A DNA stretch of 64,000 nt. Origin: Bog-756 sp963824645. Its GTDB lineage: Bacteria; Actinomycetota; Acidimicrobiia; Acidimicrobiales; RAAP-2. The stretch is taken from the NCBI GenBank assembly GCA_963824645.1, contig CAWGQC010000011.1:78757-142756 (forward strand), read 5' to 3'. The notes under the pieces were generated by a model that was not told where the DNA came from, did no database searches, and saw only the letters and a list, made by a program, of their open reading frames with translations. A program made the translations under genes and the position numbers. The number at the start of each line of letters is the position of its first letter. The first letter of the stretch is position 1. Positions 9,030 to 17,450 of the stretch are shown piece by piece.

Positions 9030-10197
9030 CCGTTGGCGGCCGGCCTGGGCCGACATCGATCTCGACGCCGTGCGCCACAACGCCTCGCTGCTGGCCGGCC
9101 TGGTCCGGCCGGCCGCCCTGTGCGCCGTGGTCAAGGCCGACGGCTACGGCCACGGCGCCCTGCCGGTGGCCCGGGCCGCCCTGCAGGGAGGAGCCTCCTG
9201 GTTGGCTGTGGCCCTGGTGGAGGAAGGGGTCTCGCTGCGCGACGGGGGCATCGAGGCACCCATCCTCCTCCTGTCCGAGCCGCCGGTGGAGGCCATGGCC
9301 GAGGCGGTGGCCCGCCGGTTGGTCCCGACCGTGTACACCAACGAGGGGATCGCCCATCTGAGCCGGGCGGTGGGGGCCGCCCGGCCGCCGGTGGCGGTCC
9401 ACCTCAAGGTGGACACCGGCATGCACCGGGTGGGCGCCGACCCGGAGGATGTCCCCGCCCTAGCCGCCGCCATCGGCGCCGATCCCCACATCACCCTCGG
9501 TGCGGTGTGGACCCATCTGGCTGTGGCCGAGGGCACCGAACCGGTCGACCGAGCTTTCACCGCCGGTCAGCTCGAACGTTTCGATGCCATCGTGGCCGCC
9601 CTGTCCACCGCCGGCCACCAACCCGCTCTCACCCACACGGCCAACTCGGCCGCCGCCATCGGCATCCCTTCGGCCCGGCACTCCCTGGTGCGCTGCGGCA
9701 TCGCCCTCTACGGGGTGGCTCCCACCCCGGCCCTGGCCCAGGAGATCGCCACGGCCAACGGCGGCGCCGGCTTGCGTCCGGTCCTCTCCCTGCGCACCCG
9801 GGTGACCTACGTGCGCCATCTCGATGCCGGCGAACGCCCCTCCTACGGGAGGCGCCGGCCCCTCGAGCAGCGGTCGACCGTGGCCACCGCCCCGGTGGGC
9901 TACGCCGACGGCGTGGCCCGGCGGCTCTTCGATGTGGGGGCCGAGGTGCTCATCGGCGGGGTCCGCCGTCCCCTGGCCGGCGTGGTCACCATGGACCAGG
10001 TGGTCATCGACTGCGGCCCGGTGGGCCACTCGGTGGTGGCGGTGGGCGACGAGATCGTGCTCATCGGCCGTCAGGGGGATGAGGAGATCACCGCCGACGA
10101 GTGGGCGGGCCTGCTCGGGACCATCAGCTACGAGGTGCTGTGCGACATCGGCCCGCGGGTGCCGCGCCTCCACTCGGGAGGCCACGTTTCCGGTTGA
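9022..10197 (+). CDS. alr: Alanine racemase
   Basis: Alr is a PLP enzyme that supplies D-alanine for peptidoglycan. The PLP lysine is Lys38 in VVKADGYGHG, and the catalytic tyrosine lies in the ERPSYGRRR segment, followed by TAPVGYADGVARR. The second domain holds GGVRRPLAGVVTMDQVVID. The GTG at 9022 overlaps nnrD by 8 bp; an in-frame GTG at 9016 is an alternative. The 391-residue length is normal. It lies with glmM and glmS in a peptidoglycan precursor neighbourhood. Confidence 0.96.
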   Translation: MADRWRPAWADIDLDAVRHNASLLAGLVRPAALCAVVKADGYGHGALPVARAALQGGASWLAVALVEEGVSLRDGGIEAPILLLSEPPVEAMAEAVARRLVPTVYTNEGIAHLSRAVGAARPPVAVHLKVDTGMHRVGADPEDVPALAAAIGADPHITLGAVWTHLAVAEGTEPVDRAFTAGQLERFDAIVAALSTAGHQPALTHTANSAAAIGIPSARHSLVRCGIALYGVAPTPALAQEIATANGGAGLRPVLSLRTRVTYVRHLDAGERPSYGRRRPLEQRSTVATAPVGYADGVARRLFDVGAEVLIGGVRRPLAGVVTMDQVVIDCGPVGHSVVAVGDEIVLIGRQGDEEITADEWAGLLGTISYEVLCDIGPRVPRLHSGGHVSG

Positions 10198-10273
10198 ACA
10201 CCGGGGCGATGTTCCCGCCCCGGAACCGAGGGTGACGGTGTGGGACGCCGGCACCGGGCAGTACCATTCGTCG

Positions 10274-10843
10274 GTGGCGACGGGGACCGGTCTGGTTGGG
10301 TTGGCCCAGGAGGCGGCCGGGTGCACCCGCTGTCCCCTGGCCGCCACCCGTACCCAGGTCGTGTTCGGGGTGGGCAGTCCCACCGCCGATCTCCTGTTCG
10401 TGGGCGAGGCCCCCGGCCGGGACGAGGACCTGCAGGGGGAGCCGTTCGTGGGTCGCTCGGGCAAACTGCTCGACCGGCTGGTGGCCGAAGAGATGGGCCT
10501 CGAACGTTCGCAGTTCTACATCGCCAACGTGGTCAAGTGCCGACCCCCGGACAACCGCGATCCACGGGCCGAAGAGATCGCCGCCTGCCGCCCCTATCTG
10601 GAGGCTCAGCTGGACCTGATCGCCCCGGCCGTGGTGGTCACCCTGGGCAATTTCGCCACCAAGCTCCTGCTCGATACCGACCGCGGCATCACCCAGATGC
10701 GGGGAGTCTCCTATCCGATGGGGGCCTACGTCATCGTCCCCACCTACCACCCGGCCGCCGCCCTGCGCTCGGGAGGTGTCCTGCTGGCCCAGATGCGGGC
10801 CGATCTGGTGCGGGCCAAGCAGATGATGGAGCCGCGCCGGTGA
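10274..10843 (+). CDS. Uracil-DNA glycosylase, family 4 (Fe-S type)
   Basis: Family-4 UDGs excise uracil from DNA and carry a structural 4Fe-4S cluster. Four cysteines are placed as expected: CTRC near the N-terminus, then C in NVVKCRPP and C in AEEIAACRPYL. The uracil-binding motif GEAPGRDEDLQGEPFVGRSG and the C-terminal PTYHPAAAL motif are both present. The GTG at 10274 was chosen because TACCAT (10262-10267) precedes it by 6 bases and the protein then begins just before the first cysteine; the frame is open further upstream. It ends in a 4-bp overlap with tsaE. Its place between alr and tsaE is unusual. Confidence 0.9.
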   Translation: MATGTGLVGLAQEAAGCTRCPLAATRTQVVFGVGSPTADLLFVGEAPGRDEDLQGEPFVGRSGKLLDRLVAEEMGLERSQFYIANVVKCRPPDNRDPRAEEIAACRPYLEAQLDLIAPAVVVTLGNFATKLLLDTDRGITQMRGVSYPMGAYVIVPTYHPAAALRSGGVLLAQMRADLVRAKQMMEPRR

Positions 10844-11394
10844 CGGCGGCGGCCCAGCCCGGTCCGTCTCCCCACCGGGGCGTGGAGGGGTTGTCCACCG
10901 GATCGGCCGACCAGACCCGACGGCTGGCCGCCGCCCTGGCCGCTCTGTGCCGTGCCGGTGACGTGCTCCTGCTGGTCGGTGACCTGGGGGCGGGCAAGAC
11001 CGTCTTCGCCCAGGGTTTCGGGGCCGGGTTGGGGATCACCGGCCCCATCACCAGTCCCACTTTCACGCTGGTCCGCCAGTACCCGGTGGAGGGACGGGCG
11101 GAGGGCCGGTCGGGAATCCGCTCCTTCGTCCACGCCGACGTCTACCGGCTCGACCGCCTCCACGAGGTGGTCGACCTCGACCTCGGCGAGCTGGTGGAGG
11201 ATGGCGGCGTCGCGCTGGTCGAGTGGGGAGAGGCGGCCCGCCCCCTGTTCGATGACGGGACGCTCACCGTTCAACTGGAACCGGGCCCGGTGGACACGGC
11301 CCGGGTGATCACGGTCCGGGCCACCGGCGAGGCCTGGTCCGACCGGTGGCCGGCCCTGGTCCGGGCGCTGGCCCCGTGGGGGGCGGACCGGTGA
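10840..11394 (+). CDS. tsaE: tRNA t6A biosynthesis ATPase TsaE
   Basis: TsaE is the ATPase that drives turnover of the TsaB-TsaD complex in N6-threonylcarbamoyladenosine synthesis at A37 of ANN-decoding tRNAs. The Walker A is GDLGAGKTVFAQG, followed by ITSPTFTLV and HADVYRL, with VEWGE near the end. The GTG at 10840 overlaps the UDG stop (GTGA). The first 20 residues are extra to the family core. tsaB follows with another 4-bp overlap, so the t6A genes tsaE-tsaB-rimI form one coupled unit. Confidence 0.95.
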   Translation: MTAAAQPGPSPHRGVEGLSTGSADQTRRLAAALAALCRAGDVLLLVGDLGAGKTVFAQGFGAGLGITGPITSPTFTLVRQYPVEGRAEGRSGIRSFVHADVYRLDRLHEVVDLDLGELVEDGGVALVEWGEAARPLFDDGTLTVQLEPGPVDTARVITVRATGEAWSDRWPALVRALAPWGADR

Positions 11395-12170
11395 TCCTGC
11401 TGGCCATCGAGACGGCCACCAACACGGTGGGTGCGGCCCTGTGGCGGGACGACGCCGGGGTGGCCGAGAGGGTGCACGTGGGCGGGCGGGCCCATGCGGA
11501 GCTGTTGGCCCCGTCCATCGAGGAGGTGTGTGCGGCATCCGGCTGCCGGGTGGCCGACATCGACGCCGTGGCGGTGGACGTGGGCCCGGGGCTGTTCACC
11601 GGATTGCGGGTCGGCGTGGCCACGGCCAAGGCCCTGGCCCAGGCTCTGTCCATCGGTGTCCTAGGGGTGAGCAGCCTCGACGTGCTGGCGGCGGCGGCCG
11701 CCACACGGTCCCCCGACGACCGACCGGGTCGGGTGGCGGCGGTCATCGATGCCCGGCGGGGGGAGGTGTTCGCCGCCTCCTACCGGTTCGACGGGAGCGG
11801 GCCGGCCACCGACCCCGCCTCCATCCGCCGTGACTGCGCTGAACCGCTGACGCCCGACGCGCTGGCCGCCTGGCTGGTCGAGGTGGCGGCGGACACCGGT
11901 CACGTGCGGATGGTGGGTGACGGTGCCCTGCGCTACCGGTCGGCGCTGTCGGGCCCGCCCGCCCTCGACTTCAGTTGGGTCGACGACCTCGCCGCCCCGC
12001 CCCCCGACGCTCTGGCCCGCCTGGCCCGCCAGCGCCTGGCCGCCGGGGTGGTACCCGACCGGGCCGCCGACCTGGTGCCCGATTACCGCCGGCCGGCCGA
12101 TGCCCGCATCAACTGGGAGCAGCGGGAGCCCCGCTCGGGGTCACCGGCCGCCCCGGGTCCGGCCCGGTGA
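11391..12170 (+). CDS. tsaB: tRNA t6A biosynthesis protein TsaB
   Basis: TsaB is an inactive ASKHA-fold paralogue of TsaD that heterodimerises with it. The start ILLAIETATNTVGAAL matches the family, as do GPGLFTGLRVGVATAKALAQ and AVIDARRGEVFAA. The GTG at 11391 overlaps the tsaE stop by 4 bp and removes a spurious Gly/Pro-rich extension. At 259 residues it is slightly longer than E. coli TsaB, with a low-complexity C-terminus (EPRSGSPAAPGPAR). Confidence 0.94.
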   Translation: MILLAIETATNTVGAALWRDDAGVAERVHVGGRAHAELLAPSIEEVCAASGCRVADIDAVAVDVGPGLFTGLRVGVATAKALAQALSIGVLGVSSLDVLAAAAATRSPDDRPGRVAAVIDARRGEVFAASYRFDGSGPATDPASIRRDCAEPLTPDALAAWLVEVAADTGHVRMVGDGALRYRSALSGPPALDFSWVDDLAAPPPDALARLARQRLAAGVVPDRAADLVPDYRRPADARINWEQREPRSGSPAAPGPAR

Positions 12171-12724
12171 CGGCCCGCCCCGAAGTGGGCCGCACGCCGG
12201 TCCCGGTGGTCATCGCCCCCATGCGTAACCGCGACCTGCGGGGGGTGCTCCGCATCGAAGAGGCGGTCTTCCCCCAGCCCTGGTCGCACCGGCTTTTCGT
12301 GGAGGAATTGGCTCAGCGCAAGACCCGGGCCTACCGGGCCGGGTGGGTCGACACCGCCATCGTCGGTTTCGCCGGGTTGATGCTCATCGACGATGAGGCC
12401 CATGTGAACAACATCGCCGTCGATCCGGAGTGGCAGGGTCGTGGCCTCGGGGCGGTGCTCTTGGCCGACCTGGTGCGGACCGCTCTCGACCGCGGTGGTC
12501 GCCATCTGACCCTCGAGGTACGGGTGGGCAACGAGCCGGCCCTGGCCCTCTACCGCCGCTTCGGCCTGGCCCCGGTGGGCATCCGGCGCAACTACTACCC
12601 GGTCACCGGGGACGATGCCCTGACCATGTGGGCCCGTGACATCGACACGGCCGCCTACGGCCGACGACTGGCCGACATCGAGCAGTCGTCATCCGCCGGT
12701 TTCACGGTGTCGGCCCGCCACTAG
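12167..12724 (+). CDS. rimI: Ribosomal-protein-S18-alanine N-acetyltransferase-like GNAT
   Basis: This is a GNAT acetyltransferase of the RimI type. Acetyl-CoA binding is shown by VNNIAVDPEWQGRGLGAVLL (motif A, Q/RxxGxG/A), and the C-terminal EVRVGNEPALALYRRFGL and RRNYYPVTGDDALTMW are RimI hallmarks. The GTG at 12167 overlaps tsaB (GTGA). Position between tsaB and tsaD is the usual actinobacterial arrangement. The substrate may be S18 or another protein; the sequence alone does not decide. Confidence 0.92.
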   Translation: MTARPEVGRTPVPVVIAPMRNRDLRGVLRIEEAVFPQPWSHRLFVEELAQRKTRAYRAGWVDTAIVGFAGLMLIDDEAHVNNIAVDPEWQGRGLGAVLLADLVRTALDRGGRHLTLEVRVGNEPALALYRRFGLAPVGIRRNYYPVTGDDALTMWARDIDTAAYGRRLADIEQSSSAGFTVSARH

Positions 12725-12770
12725 GAAAGCGCCGGTGGGACGGGGCGCCCCGGTGACTAGTGTCCCCTCC

Positions 12771-13790
12771 ATGTCCACCCCCATCCGCAGGGTCCTCGGT
12801 ATCGAGACCTCGTGTGACGAGACGGCGGCGGCCGTGGTCGACGACGGTGCGGTGATCGCCTCCTCGGTGGTGAGCAGTCAGATCGATCTGCACGCCCGCT
12901 ACGGCGGGGTGGTGCCCGAACTGGCCGGTCGGGCCCATGTCGAGCTGCTGACCCCGGTGCTCGCCGACGCCCTGGAGGCGGCCGGTTCGGGACCCGGGGG
13001 GAGGGGGATCGACGCCGTGGCCGTGACCCGGGGGCCGGGCCTCATCGGCTCGCTGCTGGTGGGCGTGGCCGAAGCCAAGGCTCTGGCTCTGGCCTGGGAG
13101 GTGCCCCTGGTCGGTGTCAACCACCTCGAGGCCCACCTCTTCGCTTCGTTGCTCGAGCAGCCCGATCTGGGCTGGCCCATGGTGGTCTTATTGGTGTCGG
13201 GAGGGCACACCCTCCTGGTCGAGGTGACCGAACCCGGCCACTACCGGGTACTGGGGGGAACCATCGACGACGCCGCCGGCGAAGCCTTCGACAAGGTGGC
13301 CCGTTTCCTCGGACTGGGTTACCCCGGAGGGCCGGCCATCGACCGGGTGGCCGACGACGGTGACCCCACCGCCTTCGCCTTCCCGCGTTCGCTGCCCGGT
13401 GACGGCTACGACTTCTCGTTCAGCGGCTTGAAGACATCGGTGGTCACCACCGTGCGCAAACACCCCGACGCCGACACCGCCGACGTGGCCGCCTCCTTCC
13501 GCCAGGCCGTGGTCGACGTGCTGGTGGCCCGGGCCCGACGGGCGGCGGCCGACGTGGGGGCCACCGCCCTCTGCCTGGCCGGCGGCGTGGCCGCCAACAG
13601 CCTGCTCCGTCGGCGGGTGGAGGAGGTCTGCGCCGAGGACGGCATCGGGGCCTTCCTGCCCGGCCGGGCTCTGTGTACCGACAATGCGGCCATGGTGGCG
13701 GCGGCCGGCTGGTGGCGCCTCAACCATGGCGAGCGGAGCCCGTTCAGCCTCGGCGCCGATCCCAACCTTCCCCTGGTGGCCACCGTCTGA
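12771..13790 (+). CDS. tsaD: tRNA N6-adenosine threonylcarbamoyltransferase TsaD
   Basis: TsaD transfers the threonylcarbamoyl group to A37 of tRNA. Motifs are GIETSCDETAAAVVDDG at the N-terminus, GPGLIGSLLVGVAEAKALA, the metal-binding HLEAH in GVNHLEAHLFAS, SGGHTLLVEV, and CLAGGVAANSLLRRR. The 339-residue length is normal. The ATG at 12771 lies 7 bases after TAGTGT (12758-12763) with no Shine-Dalgarno, so it may be transcribed separately from tsaE-tsaB-rimI despite the 46-bp gap. groESL follows with its own promoter. Confidence 0.97.
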   Translation: MSTPIRRVLGIETSCDETAAAVVDDGAVIASSVVSSQIDLHARYGGVVPELAGRAHVELLTPVLADALEAAGSGPGGRGIDAVAVTRGPGLIGSLLVGVAEAKALALAWEVPLVGVNHLEAHLFASLLEQPDLGWPMVVLLVSGGHTLLVEVTEPGHYRVLGGTIDDAAGEAFDKVARFLGLGYPGGPAIDRVADDGDPTAFAFPRSLPGDGYDFSFSGLKTSVVTTVRKHPDADTADVAASFRQAVVDVLVARARRAAADVGATALCLAGGVAANSLLRRRVEEVCAEDGIGAFLPGRALCTDNAAMVAAAGWWRLNHGERSPFSLGADPNLPLVATV

Positions 13791-13832
13791 GCCGGCCCGG
13801 CCGCCCCCTCGGCTGGCACTCGCCGTACCCGG

Positions 13833-13861
13833 TTGCCAAACGCCGCGGATCTCGCTATCGT
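13833..13861 (+). promoter_or_regulatory. groESL promoter
   Basis: TTGCCA at 13833-13838 and TATCGT at 13856-13861 are spaced 17 bp, a good sigma70-type match. The start point would lie near 13868, inside the CIRCE element, so HrcA binding would block initiation. Confidence 0.75.
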
Positions 13862-13887
13862 TAGCACTCTCAACCCTCGACTGCTAA
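13861..13887 (+). promoter_or_regulatory. CIRCE operator (HrcA site)
   Basis: TTAGCACTC, nine bases, then GACTGCTAA. The consensus is TTAGCACTC-N9-GAGTGCTAA, so there is one change in the right arm (G to C at its third base). It lies 25 bp before groES and overlaps the expected transcription start. Confidence 0.93.
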
Positions 13888-13912
13888 CGCGTGCCACAGG
13901 AGGCCCGAACCC

Positions 13913-14206
13913 ATGAGTCTGCATCCCCTCGACGACCGTATCGTCGTCCGTCCCGGCGAATCCGAGGAAACCACCGCCTCCGGCCTGGTCATTCCTGACA
14001 CCGCCAAAGAGAAGCCCCAGCAGGGCGAAGTCCTGGCCGTAGGACCGGGTCGCCGGGCCGAGTCCAGCGGCGATCTCATCCCCCTCGACATCGCCGTGGG
14101 CGACACCGTCGTCTACTCCAAGTACGGCGGCACCGAAATCACGGCCGAGGGCGAGGACCTTCTCATCCTGTCCAGCCGCGACGTCCTGGCCAAGGTGACC
14201 AAGTAA
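13913..14206 (+). CDS. groES: Co-chaperonin GroES
   Basis: GroES caps the GroEL barrel during ATP-driven folding. The 97 residues carry HPLDDRIVVRPGE, the mobile loop region EETTASGLVIPDTAKEKPQ, GEVLAVGPG and DTVVYSKYGGTEI. A strong AGGAGG (13898-13903) lies 9 bases before the ATG, in contrast to the leaderless genes nearby. Heat-shock control by HrcA is expected from the CIRCE element. The TAA stop shares its last base with the groEL ATG. Confidence 0.98.
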   Translation: MSLHPLDDRIVVRPGESEETTASGLVIPDTAKEKPQQGEVLAVGPGRRAESSGDLIPLDIAVGDTVVYSKYGGTEITAEGEDLLILSSRDVLAKVTK

Positions 14207-15867
14207 TGCCCAAGATCCTCAAGTTCGACGAAGCGGCCCGCCGTGGCCTCGAGGCCGGCGTCAACAAGCTGGCCGACACGGTCAAGGTGACCCTCGGGCC
14301 CAAAGGCCGGAACGTGGTTATCGAAAAGAAATTCGGTGCCCCCACCATCACCAATGACGGCGTCTCCATCGCCCGCGAGGTCGAGTTGGACGACGTCTTC
14401 GAGAACATGGGCGCCCAGTTGGTCAAAGAAGTGGCCACCAAGACCAACGATGTGGCCGGCGATGGCACCACCACCGCCACCGTGTTGGCCCAGGCCCTCA
14501 TCCGTGAGGGTCTGCGCAACGTGGCCGCCGGGGCCAACCCGCTGGGCCTGCGCAAAGGCATCGACAAGGCGGTGACCGCCGCGGTGGCCTCCATCAAGGA
14601 TCAGGCCAAGGAGATCGACTCCAAGACCGAGATCGCCCAGGTGGCTTCCATCTCGGCAGCCGACGCCGCCATCGGCGAGGTGCTGGCCGACGCCATCGAC
14701 CGGGTGGGTAAGGACGGAACGGTCACCGTGGAGGAGTCGAACACCTTCGGCATCGACCTCGAGTTCACCGAGGGGATGCAGTTCGACAAGGGTTACCTGT
14801 CCCCCTACTTCGTCACCGACGCCGAGCGCCAAGAGGCCGTGCTCGACGACCCGCTCATCCTCTTCGTCAATCAGAAGGTGAGCGCCGTCCACGATCTGGT
14901 GCCGGTTCTCGAGAAGGTCATGCAGACCGGCAAGCCCCTTCTGATCGTGGCCGAGGATGTCGAGGGCGAAGCACTGGCCACCCTGGTGGTCAACAAGATC
15001 CGCGGCACGTTCACCTCGGTGGCGGTCAAGGCCCCCGGCTTCGGTGAGCGTCGCAAGGCCATGCTTCAGGACATGGCCGTCCTCACCGGTGCCCAGGTCA
15101 TCTCCGAGGAGATCGGGCTCAAGCTCGACACGACCACGGTGGATCTGCTGGGTAAGGCCAGGCGAGTCATCGTCAACAAGGACGACACCACCATCGTGGA
15201 TGGCGGCGGTTCCGACGAGGACGTGAAGGGCCGCATCGCCCAGATCAAGCGCGAGATCGAGGACACCGACTCCGACTGGGACCGCGAGAAGCTGCAGGAG
15301 CGTCTGGCCAAGCTGGCCGGCGGTGTAGCCGTGGTCAAGGTGGGTGCCGCTACCGAAGTGGAGCTCAAGGAGAAGAAGCACCGCATCGAGGATGCCCTCT
15401 CCGCCACCCGGGCCGCCGTCGAGGAAGGCATCGTGGCCGGGGGCGGGACCGCCCTGGTGCGGTCGCGCAGCGCCGTGCAGTCCGTGGTCGAGTCCCTCAG
15501 TGGGGACGAGGCCACCGGAGCCTCCATCGTGGCCAAGGCGCTCGCCGCCCCGCTGCACGCCATCGCCTCCAATGCCGGTCTGGAGGGATCGGTGTACGTG
15601 CGTCAGGTCGAGTCGGAGACGGGAACCATCGGCCTCGACGCCAATACCGGCGAGTTGGTCGATCTGGTCAAGGCCGGGGTCATCGATCCGGCCAAGGTGA
15701 CCCGTTCCGCCTTGCAGAACGCCGCCTCCATCGCCGGCCTGCTGCTGACCACCGAGGCTCTGGTGGCCGACAAGCCCGAGAAGGCCGATCCGGCCGCCGC
15801 CGCTGCTGCTGCTGCGGCCATGGGTGGTGGCATGGGTGGCATGGGCGGCATGGGCGGCATGATGTAG
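14206..15867 (+). CDS. groEL: Chaperonin GroEL
   Basis: This is the 60-kDa chaperonin, 553 residues. The N-terminal segment ARRGLEAGVNKLADTVKVTL, the nucleotide loop GDGTTTATVLAQ, GPKGRNVV, and the ALSATRAAVEEGIVAGGG hinge are all canonical. The C-terminus is a run of Ala followed by a GGM-repeat tail, as in the main folding chaperonin; the His-rich tail of the mycobacterial GroEL1 paralogue is absent. It overlaps groES by one base and is controlled by the upstream CIRCE element. Confidence 0.98.
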   Translation: MPKILKFDEAARRGLEAGVNKLADTVKVTLGPKGRNVVIEKKFGAPTITNDGVSIAREVELDDVFENMGAQLVKEVATKTNDVAGDGTTTATVLAQALIREGLRNVAAGANPLGLRKGIDKAVTAAVASIKDQAKEIDSKTEIAQVASISAADAAIGEVLADAIDRVGKDGTVTVEESNTFGIDLEFTEGMQFDKGYLSPYFVTDAERQEAVLDDPLILFVNQKVSAVHDLVPVLEKVMQTGKPLLIVAEDVEGEALATLVVNKIRGTFTSVAVKAPGFGERRKAMLQDMAVLTGAQVISEEIGLKLDTTTVDLLGKARRVIVNKDDTTIVDGGGSDEDVKGRIAQIKREIEDTDSDWDREKLQERLAKLAGGVAVVKVGAATEVELKEKKHRIEDALSATRAAVEEGIVAGGGTALVRSRSAVQSVVESLSGDEATGASIVAKALAAPLHAIASNAGLEGSVYVRQVESETGTIGLDANTGELVDLVKAGVIDPAKVTRSALQNAASIAGLLLTTEALVADKPEKADPAAAAAAAAAMGGGMGGMGGMGGMM

Positions 15868-15876
15868 CCACCGGCT

Positions 15877-15894
15877 CCGGTCCTCTCGGACCGG
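15877..15894 (+). terminator. First hairpin after groEL
   Basis: CCGGTCC-TCTC-GGACCGG, a perfect 7-bp stem with a 4-base loop, begins 10 bp after the groEL stop. No U-tract follows. Confidence 0.5.
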
Positions 15895-15954
15895 GACGCA
15901 CGGTGCGTTCGCCGGCACCACGTCCAGGCCACTGAAGTTGCAGTGAGTTGTAGT

Positions 15955-15984
15955 GACCGATCGGGCCCTTGGGCCCGATCGGTC
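15955..15984 (+). terminator. Strong hairpin ending the groESL unit
   Basis: Two perfect 14-base arms (GACCGATCGGGCCC and its complement) are separated only by TT. It is the strongest inverted repeat in the gap and is followed by CGCGTGT, not a U-run. It probably acts as terminator or mRNA 3'-end stabiliser. Confidence 0.65.
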
Positions 15985-15998
15985 GCGTGTACGGCTCA

Positions 15999-16089
15999 CA
16001 GTTCCGCCCTACAGTTCCGCCCTACAGTTCCGCCCTACAGTTCCGCCCTACAGTTCCGCCCTACAGTTCCGCCCTACAGTTCCGCCCTC
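15999..16089 (+). repeat. 13-bp tandem repeat, seven copies
   Basis: Unit CAGTTCCGCCCTA repeats head to tail: six identical copies and a seventh with a final A-to-C change. There are no spacers, so it is a simple tandem array, not CRISPR. It lies in the groEL-Nudix gap. Confidence 0.97.
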
Positions 16090-16138
16090 CTGTTCGGGCC
16101 GCCGCCCTCCTGTTCGGGCCGCCGCCCTCCTGTTCGGG
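16082..16138 (+). repeat. 20-bp tandem repeat, about three copies
   Basis: Unit CCGCCCTCCTGTTCGGGCCG occurs twice completely and a third time for 17 bases. It follows directly on, and shares CCGCCCT with, the 13-bp array, which suggests the two arrays grew from one seed. Confidence 0.95.
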
Positions 16139-16472
16139 ATGATCTCGGCAGACCTCATTGGGCCCGTCCCCGGCTCTATAGCGGAACCCGGACAGCCCCG
16201 TCACCGGAGTCAAGGACCCCGCCTCTTGGCTATCACTTTTCGGGAATTGGCCCATTTATCGTCTATGCCCGATATAACGGCCTTTTACTTATCGGTTGCA
16301 GACGGTAGAAGTGGGCATTTTTCAAAATTAGTAAAGCCCCGTGGTTCTCCCGCCCACCGGGAGCTATGCCCCCTTGGCTCTTCGAATCCTTGTTTCCGGC
16401 CATCGAACCCTTGGCGATCGAAGACCTGAATCCGGTCATCCGAAACGGGGGTCAACCGTCATCTTCGACGCC
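16139..16472. other. Non-coding gap with AT-rich core
   Basis: No convincing gene is seen. Bases 16230-16340 are conspicuously AT-rich (ttttcaaaattagtaaag, ttttacttatc) for this genome. A small inverted repeat CTCCCG/CGGGAG lies at 16347-16363. Candidates are a small RNA, a promoter region for the Nudix gene, or a remnant of transferred DNA; none can be chosen from sequence alone. Confidence 0.5.
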
Positions 16473-16487
16473 TATCCTGATCCCCTC

Positions 16488-17312
16488 ATGAATTCTCCCG
16501 ACGCCGCTCCCGACGCCCCTCCCGACGCCGCCAACCCGGGCCAGGGCAGCGGGACCGGCGGGAACGGCGGGGTGGTCCGCCGGCCCATCCCCCGTCCCCC
16601 CGACAACCGGCCCGGGTCACCGGCGCCCTGGTCAGATCTTCCCGGCGCGGCGCGGCGGGGTCTCTCCCTGGCCCGGGTGCGGGAGGCCCTGGAGCGGGAG
16701 CGGGCGCTCCGGCCCGCACCGGCTGCCGAGCAGTGGCCCTCCCCGCCCATCCCCGGCAGCCGGCCGGCCGCCGTCCTGGTGGCTCTGTTCGAGGAGGAGG
16801 AGGAGGGGGAGGGGCGCGTCGTGCTCACCGTGCGATCGGACCAGCTCCGCTCTCACACCGGCGAGGTGGCCTTCCCCGGTGGGCGCATCGAAGAAGGCGA
16901 GTCGGTGGTCGAGGCCGCCCTCCGCGAGGCCGACGAGGAAGTGGGACTCGACCCGGCCGCCGTCACCGTCATCGGCCGGCTCACCCCCCGGCCCACCATT
17001 TCCTCCGGCGCCCTGATGACACCGGTGGTGGCCACCCTCGACGCCCGGCCCCGACTCCGGGCCAGCCCCGACGAGGTCGACCGGGTCTTCGACGTGGCCC
17101 TGAGCGAGCTGGCCGCCGACGGTGTCTTCCACGAGGAATGGTGGTCGGTCCCCGGTAGACCGGGCGCCTCCGGACTCCCCGCCGGTGAGTTTCCGGTGTG
17201 GTTCTTCGCGGTGGAGGGCGAGACGGTGTGGGGGGCGACGGCCCGGACGCTGGTCGAGCTCATCTGCCTGGTGGTCGGAGTGCCACTGCCCGGCTCCCTC
17301 CGAGCCGGTTGA
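16488..17312 (+). CDS. Nudix hydrolase, CoA pyrophosphatase-like
   Basis: Nudix enzymes cleave nucleoside diphosphates linked to another moiety. The Nudix box is complete: GGRIEEGESVVEAALREADEEVGL carries the G-x5-E-x7-REUxEExGU pattern (about residues 128-151). The preceding LTVRSDQLRSHTGEVAFPGG is the signature of the CoA-pyrophosphatase (NudL, formerly UPF0035) branch. The N-terminal about 85 residues are Pro/Ala/Gly-rich linker including a repeated DAxPDA. The ATG at 16488 follows TATCCT (16473-16478) by 9 bases. It stands alone, 138 bp before guaB3. Confidence 0.87.
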   Translation: MNSPDAAPDAPPDAANPGQGSGTGGNGGVVRRPIPRPPDNRPGSPAPWSDLPGAARRGLSLARVREALERERALRPAPAAEQWPSPPIPGSRPAAVLVALFEEEEEGEGRVVLTVRSDQLRSHTGEVAFPGGRIEEGESVVEAALREADEEVGLDPAAVTVIGRLTPRPTISSGALMTPVVATLDARPRLRASPDEVDRVFDVALSELAADGVFHEEWWSVPGRPGASGLPAGEFPVWFFAVEGETVWGATARTLVELICLVVGVPLPGSLRAG

Positions 17313-17450
17313 GCACCCGACGGGACGCCCTGGCGGATCCGGCGGTCGTCGCCCAGGCGGTATCGTGGGGGCCAATCGGTCGGCTCGGTGTCGGGTTGCC
17401 GCCGATCGGAGGTTTGCCCAACTGAGACCGTGGTCGGAGAGGATTCGCAC

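Noticed and set aside
13861..13887. One-base deviation in CIRCE as a sign of a non-functional operator
   Set aside because: Single changes in one arm are common in working CIRCE elements, and position over the transcription start is ideal.
15999..16138. CRISPR array
   Set aside because: Repeats are head to tail with no spacers, units are too short, and no cas genes are present.
15943..16429. Small repeat-encoded proteins in the groEL-Nudix gap
   Set aside because: Frames arise from the 13- and 20-bp tandem repeats, lack a ribosome-binding site, and give only SSALQFRPTVPPY-type repeats.
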